Assembly (NCBI RefSeq): GCF_001039355.2
Contig: NW_019774703.1
Coordinates: 349,648-413,647 of the forward strand
Length of the DNA stretch: 64,000 nt
Source of the DNA: Lingula anatina
Lineage: Eukaryota; Brachiopoda; Lingulata; Lingulida; Lingulidae
Direction of reading: 5' to 3'
Positions 37,626 to 48,020 of this stretch are shown in pieces. The position numbers and the translations under genes were made by a program. Under the pieces are notes generated by a model. The model had not been told where the DNA came from and ran no database searches. It worked only from the letters and a program-made list of their open reading frames with translations. Numbering within the stretch: the first letter of the stretch is position 1; the number at the start of each line of letters is the position of its first letter.

Positions 37626-40600
37626 TCACCTATGAAAAGGGACAGTACGGCCAGAGGGGTACCAAGCTGGTGTGGGATTCTCCAACTCTTCCCTACTTTT
37701 TAACCTTCTCCGAATTCTATCATCTTTTTGTTGCCTTTCCTGTAACACAAACAACAGCAACCCTTCCCATAGTGTATGATAGAAAGATGGCTCAGTAGTG
37801 AATTATATTCTGGTATATACAAGAACTTCTATTAGAAACTAATTAATAGGGAGGGAAAGTGAGTATCAAAGGAAAGAGAAATTACATATTCAACTAACTG
37901 CTACATTAAAGTCATGGGGGTGAATTTTTTTCCATCAGATTGTTGTTGTAAATAAACTTTATGTCACTTAAACGTGACAGTGGACATTCAGAAAAAGTAT
38001 TTCAGTCTGTAAAATTCACCTTTATGCCTTTACACAAACATAATTATATGCAGACTTTTACAATTTCTATACCAGCTAAAATGTCTATTTCTCAAATATA
38101 CCACAGAAGCCCACCTTGTTTTCTATCCACATCTCGTATCTTCTATTAGCTTCCTCTTCTTTCTCTTTTTGTGTTTTTTCTATCTGTTTTCTCTCTTCCT
38201 TCTCAACCTTTTTGGTTTCCCTATGCTGTGTTTTTAATAAATTGTCCTTTTTGGCTTTCCTAGATGGAGAGAAAGAAAACATTAAATACAGAGAAACAAG
38301 CTGGTAAGTCTCCAATTTCTGGTCATATGCAGTTATGAAATATGACACTAGAAAGCTTATGAAATATGGCATATTGATGCATCTGAATGTGAGTTGGAGT
38401 GCAATTTTAAACTGTACTAACTTGGAGTGAGTAAAATCATTTAAAGTCCTACCATCCTTCATAGATCTTCATTGTGTCTTTCTTCCTAATTGCCTTCTCC
38501 TCAGCCTCAGTTTGTTTCTTTTCCATCATGGCCTTCTTGGTTTCTCTGTGTTTCTCCTTCAACTCCTCATCTTTGGCTTCTTTCCACCTTTTGTAGGTCT
38601 GGAAAAATTGGTTTAAATTAAATCCTGGGTAAAAACAAAATGACCCCTTGATGTCAAAAAGTACGTATTTCTCACGATTTCTTTCTTAAAAATACCAAAC
38701 TTAACTTGGTGCTTTTAGTTTAAAAACTAGAAAAGTAATTAAGCACGAAGAAAACAACTTTCAAAATGTCAAAACTTAATAGACACAATCATATACACAC
38801 CAGTTCTGCTGCTTTTCTTTTTTCCAATTCTTCTTGCTCTTTTTCCCTTTTCTTTTCCTCCTCTTTTCTCTTTTCCTTAGCTTTTTCCTTTAAAAGGGGT
38901 TTCTTTCTTTCAGCCCATGAGTTATAAGTGACTTGGTTCTCAACAGCTTTTTCTTCTTTTTCCTGAAAGAAAAAATAAATAAATAAAAGTAAAACACAGA
39001 TTAAGATTCTTTATCCATGTAGCAAGTATGCTTAAGTTTTTATTACAGTCTAAACAAACAAACAAACAAACAGGTTCCAGTGCTTTTTAAAACACGTGAC
39101 AATGTCCTGCCACTCTCCAAACTACCTTTTTCATTTTCTCTTCCTCTTCTTTTTCTTTCTTCTTCTTCTCTCTCAGCTCCTGCTTTGATTTCTCCATTTT
39201 CTGCTTGTACCACTCATCATACACGGCTTGCCGTATGCCAGTGGTGCTATCAAAGCTGGCTGGTCTCTCATAAGGTTCTGGAGAGGAGGGCACCTCAGGT
39301 TTTGCATAACGTGGTTTGGGTCTCACTTGACTAGTACTTGAACCCGGTCTCGATCCCGGAGTGGACCTTGTTGACAGAGTACAATTATTTACATGATGAT
39401 TATTCACTCCAAACATGCACAAAATATTAGAAATACTGAAGACGTACTATTCATATTCAATGCCAGTTAATAATGAAAACAAAAAAGACATCTACACTTC
39501 TCATGAAGAATGAAAGACATTCTGCAATTATCATGTAAATTACATACAAAATTAAAAGTCAACAAAAATAAGGTAATATTTACTTCCGTTGTTCTTTAGA
39601 CTTGGCAGTTGTTGCTGGTTCAATGTACTTCATGCTCATCTCATGCTCCTCTTCATCCTGGACATCAGCCACCAAATCTATGGTGTTCTCCAGCATGTTG
39701 TGTTCCTCTGTCTGTTTACCTGCCGATTCTCTGACATATGAAAAAAGATTATCACTATTGGTTTTAATATTTAATTTAGTTAAAAAATTAACCTGTGAAG
39801 GCTTCCCCTAATAAAACCTAGACAGCAATGCTGACAAATGTACAGACACTACACAGGAAACAAGGCAGCAAAGCTGTTAAATGTTCAGATATTACGCAGA
39901 AAAAAGTGCACAAAATAATGTTTTGACCAATTTTGAGGCACTATTACATAAACAACATAATCACTTTTATCCTCTTACATTATGTATTACCAGAACATGG
40001 ACATTGAAAGTGATTCAGTTCCATGGGATATAAATGCCACTGAAAATGCAAGTGTGTGAAAAATGAAAATTTCACAAAAAAAAATTACAATAATAATTAC
40101 CATAAATGTAAACTGATTATGCCAATTTTCGAAAGCTACCTTGCCACTTTACCAAACAAAGCCACTCAGTAAATTTTCAGTAAAAAAAAAAATAGTTTGG
40201 CAGTTATAGGGTGAACATTATGTGTCAGACAATGACATCATTGAATGAATCACTTTCAATGTCCTTGTCCATGTTTTAGTATTTTTCAATAAACAATGCA
40301 CTTTAAGGCATTAATTCATAAATAAAAATGGATATGTTTATTTTATTTGATTTCCTATTAATAATGATTTCTTTTTTTAAATTTAAAAAAAATTATTAAA
40401 ACAAATCTTATGGTTAAACTAACCGTCTCTTTGCTCTTTCTTTCTCACGTTCCCTTTTCTCTCTAATTTTCTTATCAGGATCCTCTTCAATCTCCCTGCA
40501 CACTGAACTTTCCCTCTCCCTATCAGGTGATGGTATACTTTTCCGAGACTTTCTAACTACTTCAGTCTGGGCACTGTCTTTCGACTTGGAATGTTTTACA

Positions 40601-43354
40601 TCATTTTCATCATGCTCATCACCTTCCTCTTCAGACTCGCTCATTAACAAAGATTTCATCTTTCTAGGTTTTGGTTTAGGTGCACCATCTCCAGTCAACA
40701 ATCCTAAAATACCAGAGGACTTGGCAGGAGATTTTCGGCCACTTGCTGATTCTTTTTTACCATCTTCGAGTTTTGGTGTTCCGGAGCGAGAAGAGGGTGT
40801 TTTTCGACCGCCAGGGGAAGGGGATGCTCTACCTTTGGCATTTTTCCTAAAAGATTTTGCTACCTCTTCTTCTTCTTCATCATCATCATCTGACTTTGTG
40901 CTACTTCCAAATATGTCAACCTTTGGTTGTCTACGTGGCTTGGGTTTCTCCTCATCCTGCTCCTTGGACAGCCTCCTTGTGCGAGGTTTCACTTTAGGGT
41001 AATCCATCTTCCCATCTTCAGCCCTAGGATTGAGTGATCATGGTATTCCAATTAAGGAGAAAATGAGAATTCCATGTAGAATATTTCTTAAATCTCTAGG
41101 GCACACTTAATATCTTCAAACATGAAAATTTAAGTCTTATACATGTATACTAATATACTTTTATAGGATAAAAAGATTCCTAAAGCATGTTCAAATAATT
41201 ATAAATAGTACAGAATTTGGCATGTCAATTTTTCTCAAACCTTGAAAAGAATCCCCTCTTTCTAAAAGTGAATGTTAATTCACTACATAACAGAGTTGTT
41301 GTTTCTGTGGAGATTAAGAAATAATAATAATAATAAATATAATATACCTGGGAGAATCTTCAGAAAGAGATGTCTTGTGTTTCCTAGGTGGAGGGAAGGG
41401 GTGATCTCGAGGTGAGGCTTTGGGTTTCATAGCTAGAAATAAGAAGTGAAAACATAAATAAATATTTCATTTCAATTATTTTAACAAGAAAAATTCAATC
41501 TGCCAGTACCATTTTCCAAGCACCTACTAGAAAGCTATAACAAAAAAAATTCAAATGTTATGACTTCATTCTACTGCAAATTTAATAATCTTGAATTAAA
41601 ACATCAATGTGTTGTCATGTTAAACCTAATAAAGAATCACTTGCAGAAAGCCAGCCCATAAATATAGCCCATAAAGCCAGCCTATAAATAATAGAACTTA
41701 TGCAGTGAAAATGTTGCTCACTTTCATTGTCCTGTTCCTGTGTAGTATTCTTTTTATAGGACGGAGGCTGCCATGGTTTCTTCTGGTACTGTCCTCGTGG
41801 TGAACTGTCTTTGTCAAAAAGAGAGTCCATGGGATCTTTCCTATAGGCAGAGAAGTCTATTTTCAAGTTTCATTTGTTATTGAATGAAACTGGAAACTGT
41901 TGTTGTTAATTTTCCGTGTTTGTGTCTTAGATATGATGTCAAATAAAAATTGAGTAACATGTTTTGGTCTTAAGATTTAAAGAATCAATAAATATTTTAA
42001 GAAACAAAAAATTGACAATTTTTAAGATCAAAACTTGAGATATCCTTTGCTCTTATTTAAAGAGATGTATAATTTGTTTTCAAAGATATAAGTACATATT
42101 TTTTTTTCTAAATGAAAAATTAATGCTGTAAATGAGCACATCTAGCTAAGCTGTACCTATACCCATATTGTTGCTGATCCTCTGCTGCCATTCCATTCTT
42201 AACAGGGGCTTGTTTCTTGCCAAATAACAGGTCATCTAAGCTAGGCTCTGCTTCTTGTGCCCCATTTTGAACTGGCTTTCCCGTTGGGCTTTTCTTTCCA
42301 AACAGCATATCATCTATTGACTGAGGGTTTGCAGAGTTCTGTTGTTGACTAGCTGAGGATGCTTTTCCAAGAGAGTCAAAAGGGGACTTCCTTCCATAGG
42401 TAGTGGGTGGGGCACCCTTCCCAAAAGGGTCAAAGGGAGATTTGCGGCCTGCTGACTGTCCTGGTTGGTTCATAGATTTAGGTTTGGATGTCAGGTTGAA
42501 TTCAGCTAACAAGTCTATAATGGTAAATACAAAAGAAAATTTTTATGTTATTTTGTTACTGGATCCTCATTTTATCTATTACAGATGTTACAACACAGCT
42601 TTAAGTATAAAAAAATACTTAAATAAAATATTAAAAAATATATGTACTGTATTTTAAAATTCATTTACACTGTTCAAAAATTGATTTTACCTATGAGCTT
42701 GTGAAAGTTTTATTTTAAAAATGGCCTCTTCCTTAATGTTTTGAAGCTAAACAGAGTGACAATATCTGTGGAAAGTTGATAAATAATTGTCAAACAGTAC
42801 CCATGGTATTTTATCATTCCATTTATGACGCTTCTTGCAAATCATTGTACAACATGTTAAATCGGTGCTTACCATCATCACTTCCCAGTGCTTCATCTTC
42901 ACTCTCATCAGTGGGTGTGACATCTGTCCCAAAACCCCTGGATCTNTGAAATAAAATATTTAAAAATATATGTACTGTATTTTAAAATTCATTTACACTG
43001 TTCAAAAATTGATTTTACCTATGAGCTTGTGAAAGTTTTATTTTAAAAATGGCCTCTTCCATAATGTTTTGAAGCTAAACAGAGTGACAATATCTGTGGA
43101 AAGTTGATAAATAATTGTCAAACAGTACCCATGGTATTTTATCATTCCATTTATGACGCTTCTTGCAAATCATTGTACAACATGTTAAATCGGTGCTTAC
43201 CATCATCACTTCCCAGTGCTTCATCTTCACTCTCATCAGTGGGTGTGACATCTGTCCCCAAACCCCTGGATCTTCGATCCTTCATTTTGGCTCTTAATTC
43301 TGTTTGAAAGGGGTCACGCTTGCGCTGGGTGGACGGAGAACTTAAGGTATCCAT
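37626..43354 (-). CDS. MAP9: Microtubule-associated protein 9 (ASAP), 756 aa
   Basis: MAP9 associates with microtubules, spindle and ciliary axonemes. Exons in transcript order: 43201-43354, 42157-42514, 41722-41840, 41348-41432, 40424-41023, 39584-39730, 39126-39366, 38801-38962, 38453-38598, 38115-38259, 37626-37739; all GT-AG and in phase, 2271 nt with stop. The N-terminus (residues 1-51) has a basic FQTELRAKM segment followed by an acidic DESEDEALGSDD stretch, as in vertebrate MAP9. Residues 52-170 carry repeated KSPFD and LFGKK motifs. The middle is Ser/Lys/Glu-rich. Residues about 510-725 form a charged coiled coil with units VYDEW, TYNSW, TYKRW, IYEGW, RYEMW, and the C-terminus (PAWYPSGRTVPFHR) resembles the vertebrate PPWSPPSRTVF tail. 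Human MAP9 is 647 aa; the extra length lies mainly in exons 2 and 5. An acceptor directly upstream (exon start 43357) shows that a 5' untranslated exon exists. Part of exon 1 is repeated at 42873-42945. Confidence 0.9.
42620..43274. repeat. About 326-bp direct duplication around the n at 42946
   Basis: Positions 42620-42945 and 42947-43274 are nearly identical and meet at one n. The left copy includes the donor and the last 73 bases of MAP9 coding exon 1 (42873-42945). As at 11169, this looks like two overlapping contigs joined without merging. A gene model using both copies would wrongly repeat a DESEDEALGSDD segment. Confidence 0.9.
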
Positions 43355-43836
43355 GTCCTGCAACTTATAAGAATGAATACAGCCTAAGAATGGCAAGTAC
43401 TGGTACATGTATGCTCTTTGAAAATTGAAATTTAAATAATAATAGGAAAATAGAGTTAATGGTATAGTTACAAGAATGTGGGGAACGTATATTTTCAAAC
43501 TGTTCATACATGTTTTTTGGCTTAGGTTGGAAAACATATCTTATATCTTAGACAATAATTTTAGACAAATAAGATGGATTCATCAAGCTATGCATACAAT
43601 GTACAGTACTTCTTTATAATAACTTTATTTATATTTTGATGATGTATGTACAGGTGTTCCAAAATTTAACTCCAACCAAGCATTCTATAAAAGATATTCT
43701 TCAACGTGTCGACGCCCTGTTATGTTGTCATTATATTTATCTATTTTATCTCGAACGTTGACATTAGTTGTCACGTACATATGTATCTCTAACATATACG
43801 TAGACTGTAAGTTGTAGTAACGTACGTGCCGGTATA

Positions 43837-44100
43837 GCACGAAAATTCATGCGTTAGCACTCCTATTGACGATTCTGATATGTGCTGGCTGTGCTAACCA
43901 CACAGTGTTAGCACAGCCAGCACATATCAGAATCGTCAATAGGAGTGCTAACGCATGAATTTTCGTGACAGTGTTAGCACAGCCAGCACATATCAGAATC
44001 GTCAATAGGAGTGCTAACGCATGAATTTTCGTGACAGTGTTAGCACAGCCAGCACATATCAGAATCGTCAATAGGAGTGCTAACGCATGAATTTTCGTGC
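43837..44100. repeat. 66-bp satellite: three direct copies plus one inverted copy
   Basis: Direct units at 43903-43968, 43969-44034 and 44035-44100 are essentially identical, each spelling GTTAGCACAGCCAGCACATA near its start. An inverted copy at 43837-43898 faces them, so the block can fold into a long hairpin. It lies a few hundred bases upstream of MAP9. The open frame across it is a by-product of the repeat. Confidence 0.9.
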
Positions 44101-44742
44101 TAGTGCCGGTACTGTCATGCCTATAATTCCCGCGACAACTAATTGATCATTTTCTGACATCTGTACGCGTACATGGTGACGAGATAATTATAGGGCAAAA
44201 CACAATAGCAATGAAAATGAGAAGACGTCAAGCCCGCCCTATGTTCGCTAATATGCAAATCAACCCCGCTTGTCCATCGGTGGCGGCTTGTCACCCTGTT
44301 TATGCTCGACGGGGAGTTAATTGCCGCTTGCTGTAAGCCGACGTAATTACATAGTTGCTTATCTGCCGGTACTGTTCCTTTTTCTAGGCTGACACAGGGC
44401 CTATCTCCTGCCTTGCTAACGGGTTTTTCTTCACTTTGCAAAGTTTTGTTTGAAAGATTTAATATTTATTTTACTTGTGAGTTTCCCACATAACGGCCAA
44501 CGTTAATTTGAAAATGACGTAATGCAGTATCGGCCACAAACCACGGAGCGTGCCGTCTGAGGTAATGAGCAAAAATAAAATAAACTACTTCAGACGTTGT
44601 GAAGATNATCGGACTACGCGATCCTTCATGAATTGCTACCCACTAAAAGAGAAAGAAAACTTAACCATCGGAAAGTATGGAGAAATTATCGTTTACCCCA
44701 GGAAAATCCGTTTTATGGCACTTTCCCGCCAATATTGAATCC
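44101..44742. other. Spacer with an isolated n at 44607
   Basis: Between the satellite and the next transposon I see no supported gene. The MAP9 promoter and 5' untranslated exon may lie here or near 43400-43830, but I cannot place them. The n at 44607 has no obvious duplicated flanks. About 44655-44710 resembles part of the TTAA element at 4933-5218. Confidence 0.4.
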
Positions 44743-44995
44743 CAGGGCCGTAGCTGCCCCCCCTGGGATTTGAGGTGCAAAAAAAATAATCGCAAAGGTA
44801 AAAAAAAAATAATTGCAATATTTTTTGACTTTTGATTGAGCAAAAAATAACAGTTAAAATGCACCAGAATGCAGTATTATACATACAGTTTTCAAAAATT
44901 TTCCACACCATCGGAGGGGGACACCCCCTCCCACAACCTTCCCCCTCGTGTCCGCTTACTGCCCCCCCTGGCATTTTGCTCAGGCTACGGCCCTG
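44743..44995. mobile_element. CAGGGCCGTAGC-ended non-autonomous transposon
   Basis: A 253-bp unit starts CAGGGCCGTAGC and ends GCTACGGCCCTG, flanked by AATCC on both sides (44738-44742, 44996-45000). In inverse orientation it matches the ends and subterminal parts of 9040-9491 (shared AAAATGCACCAGAATGCAGT-like segment), with a shorter middle. Confidence 0.85.
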
Positions 44996-46079
44996 AATCC
45001 GATACTCTACTATATACTGTTACCTACATGTAGTTACAGTGGCTAGGGTATGAATGCCATGATCTTTTGTCATCTGGACACAATACATATCCGCCGAAAT
45101 GTTTAGGCTCTATGATGGATTTTATGAAGATCTACTAAAAAAAAAAAAAAAAGTGAATATGACAGCCTTTAAATAAATAAATTAATTAATAAACATTAGT
45201 AAATAAAGAAAGAAAGAAAGACATTTTAGTGGAATGCTTAACTTCGGGAAAGTCATGCGTTCAGATTTGAGAGCGCATTAATAAAAGTAGAAAAAGAAAC
45301 AAAAGTTTGGCGAATCAAACGATAATTTATGGTGATCGTCATCTCTTCAATACGTTCAGTCCGCTGGCTCCTATTACTGCGGAATTCACTTAGTGCGGCG
45401 TTATTGCATTTTCACAAATATTTTGGAGCAGTTGCGATTTGTTGTCATTCGAACATTGTTTTTAACCTAGAAAACATGTTGTGACTATATTTGTACAGAT
45501 CAGTCGTTCATTGTGGCGATTGCGACACATGGATAAACGCGGCTGGAGTATTGAGATACGCAAATAATTAATATAAAGAAATTTTATTTGTCTACTTTTA
45601 AGGTAACTTAATTTTCTAGGCCCCTATATGTCCTCCATATCGCGTAGTGTTTGAATCCTTTAAAAAGTAACTTGGCAAACAAAATATACAGGGTGATTAA
45701 TATTTAGCTAGTTAAGACCGCTTTTATTAATGTGTAACCCAAATGAGATTAGTTACGAAATTTACTTTAACAAACTGGCCATGAAATCTTTCCAAACCAG
45801 CGCAGAGAATAGGATCCCTAATTAGAAAAAATTGAAATAAAATAATTGGTCAAGATTAACCGACCTTTAATTAGAACAGTTGGGCAGCAGGTTAATGAAC
45901 TATATAATGATTAATTTCTGCACTGAAGATGAACCAACTTAAACCATATGAAAATTGAATACGGTATACAAGACAGTGCGGTATTCTAATGAAATAAACA
46001 ATGAAAAGCAAATTGCTACAGGTAAACTCAACGATAACTACAAAAATTTAAAAGGTCGAAATCTGCGCTAGAACCGAAA

Positions 46080-46214
46080 TAAAAGAACCACCCTTTTTGC
46101 TGGGAAAAGGTCCACTCTGGGTACAATTTGATCTATGTACTTGAGGATTTTATGGTAAAAGGTCCACTTTTTCAGAAAATGACCCCCCTCTCTGAAATTG
46201 TTGGCTACGGGCCT
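46080..46214. mobile_element. Fragment related to the 5231-5407 element
   Basis: Shares several blocks with 5260-5407 (TGGTAAAAGGTCCA, and GGCTACGGGCCTG at the right end) but has no recognisable left terminus. Probably a 5'-truncated copy. Confidence 0.5.
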
Positions 46215-46684
46215 GCCAGTTCAATCGTCCGATGCGCCGAATGCAATGCTAAAAAGGCTGCTCCAATCCTGAGACGACGTCCCTTGTATCTGGTTGAATC
46301 TTAACGGCGAAATTTGCTTGTTGAATGTGTCGAAATGAATGGAGGGATTGGAAGAATAAAAGAGTAGACCTGGACTGTCATCCAGAACTGAACATTTTAT
46401 AATGCTACTTAGTCCATAATTTAATATTAAAATAAGCAGAGACGTTGCCGTTAACTTAAATTACACGTGGGTATACTTTGTGTATGTGGTCAATGTATTG
46501 AATGCATTTTGCGATGTCCACCGTTTTCCAAAACTGGTGAATGTCTTTTTACTAATTCGTTTTAATGGATGGTCTGACGTAGGCCTATTTACGCAAATGA
46601 TATTCAAGTTTTGACCACAGGTTTTCTAGGGGTTTTTAATGAGGACTTTATTTTGGGGGGGGAGGGGGGCCAGTTAATGTTGTG

Positions 46685-47384
46685 TGATACAATAAATTCT
46701 TTTGTCAGTTTGTTAGTATGCTTAGGTCGTTGTTTTGATAAAGAGGGAATTGTTTTTTCAAAAATGGTAGCAAATTTTCCTTCAGGATTTGCACGTGGGT
46801 CTTTGCATCCATGATGCCCGTGAAAATGGCTAGCGTCGTTGCCCTTCTTTTGGAAATGCCTGCAACAGGAAAGAAAGAAGAAAACATAAATATCTCATTA
46901 CTAAAAACATACTCCAGATGAAGTACGGGATGTCTTCACTGAGGGAAATGAAATATATAGCAAGAAGCAAGGGATATAATTACATGTTTTCATGATAATT
47001 TTGTTACATTATTTAGTGCAGAATTACATGTCTTAATAATAATCATTTTGTTATATTTTTCACTATGAAAAAACAGCATAACATTACAAATGTATTCTAT
47101 TTCATTCTGTTCTGTTGTTTCTCTCGAACAATGCTTGTAGTGCGATATTATACTAAATAACACAGTAAGTATACACGTGCTTTACCTCCCCATACACGCA
47201 CTTTGTACGCACGTTTTGATATGGGTCTTGGTTGAGGTGTCTCGCTGATGATCCTACTCTCTGCGTCTCCAACCACCCTGTCTGATGTGCACCTGTCTGA
47301 ATACAAACTTATCGGGTCCGCCCATTTCGATGGTGCTTTCATCTAAAATCGAAGTAAATGGAAAACGCAATAAAAAGGTGTGTG
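46685..47384 (-). pseudogene. Decayed Tc1/mariner-type DDE transposase with an apparent intron
   Basis: In transcript order: a segment with DESTIEMGGPDKFVFRQ (about 47291-47342), then after a frameshift ISETPQPRPISKRAYKVRVWGG ending at a donor at 47185 (exon end 47186), and, after an acceptor, ISKRRATTLAIFTGIMDA and KTHVQILKENLLPF (exon start 46859) running to QNNDLSILTN near 46707. These correspond to the DES-F, VWGGIS-RG, F-GIMDA and Q-DN-PKHTS blocks of Tc1-like catalytic cores. Splicing 47186 to 46859 restores WGGISKRR exactly. The frameshift, the loss of D/P in the QDNDPKH block and a stop codon show it is dead. Longer runs are not written out because the copy is broken. Confidence 0.65.
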
Positions 47385-47599
47385 CTGGAGGGGGGGGTAT
47401 GCTTTTTACATGATGAGGTTGATGCGGCTGTTGATAACAGACTGTTACTGCAGCTGTTGAGCCATTCGATTGACACGTTATCACACCAAATGCAGCAGCA
47501 CCGTAGTATATACGTTGACCTCTAACACTGAGTGGTTTATGCTTTATATCCCGCAGCGAGTGAGCGGTCTGTTTAGCTCAGCGGGAACGTTGATGCAAA

Positions 47600-47944
47600 C
47601 ATTTCCCGTAATTCCGTGAAACTGCCATCAGAAGCATGTGGGTCGACAGCAGCCGTGCTCAACACACGTGACTCGGAGACACCTGGTCCTGGTTTCTGAG
47701 CGTGGAGGGGAAAAGGGCCGCTATCTCGTCGTCTGCTACTAGGTGAGTGCCTTTGACAGAGTTGTCACAGTAGTTGCAATATTGACTTGTTAAGTGCAAC
47801 GATCTTCAACGCAGAACATACATAACAACTTGGCAATTTAGCAGAGAGTGAACACACCACGATGTGCATCTCTAAACGATTTTCTTTCTCTGTTAGAATA
47901 CTAAATTCAAGTTTATAATACTAAGCTATTCTCCTTGTCTTTAG
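47600..47944 (+). promoter_or_regulatory. 5' untranslated exon and first intron of the phosphodiesterase gene
   Basis: A good donor (AG|GTGAGT, exon end 47742) and an acceptor (CTTTAG|TTTCCC, exon start 47945) suggest a 5' untranslated exon spliced to the first coding exon. A CACGTGAC E-box-like site lies near 47665. The transcription start was not located. Confidence 0.45.
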
Positions 47945-48020
47945 TTTCCCCCGGCAAGTTCTGCCTGAGAATATTTGTCGAAGCGAAGACGGCTAACAGC
48001 CGTAGCAAGCAGCGTGAAGC

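Noticed and set aside
40586-41002. Plus-strand 138-aa serine-rich frame
   Set aside because: Exact antisense shadow of MAP9 exon 5, whose frame is supported by splicing and similarity.
43847-44071. Minus-strand frame encoding a repeated peptide
   Set aside because: It is a translation of the 66-bp satellite; the peptide repeat follows from the DNA repeat length being a multiple of three.
43837-44100. CRISPR-like array
   Set aside because: Units abut directly without unique spacers, in a eukaryotic intron-rich context.
47568-47640. tRNA-like segment (TAGCTCAGCGGG resembles an A box)
   Set aside because: No B box (GGTTCGAAT) at the right distance and no cloverleaf could be drawn.
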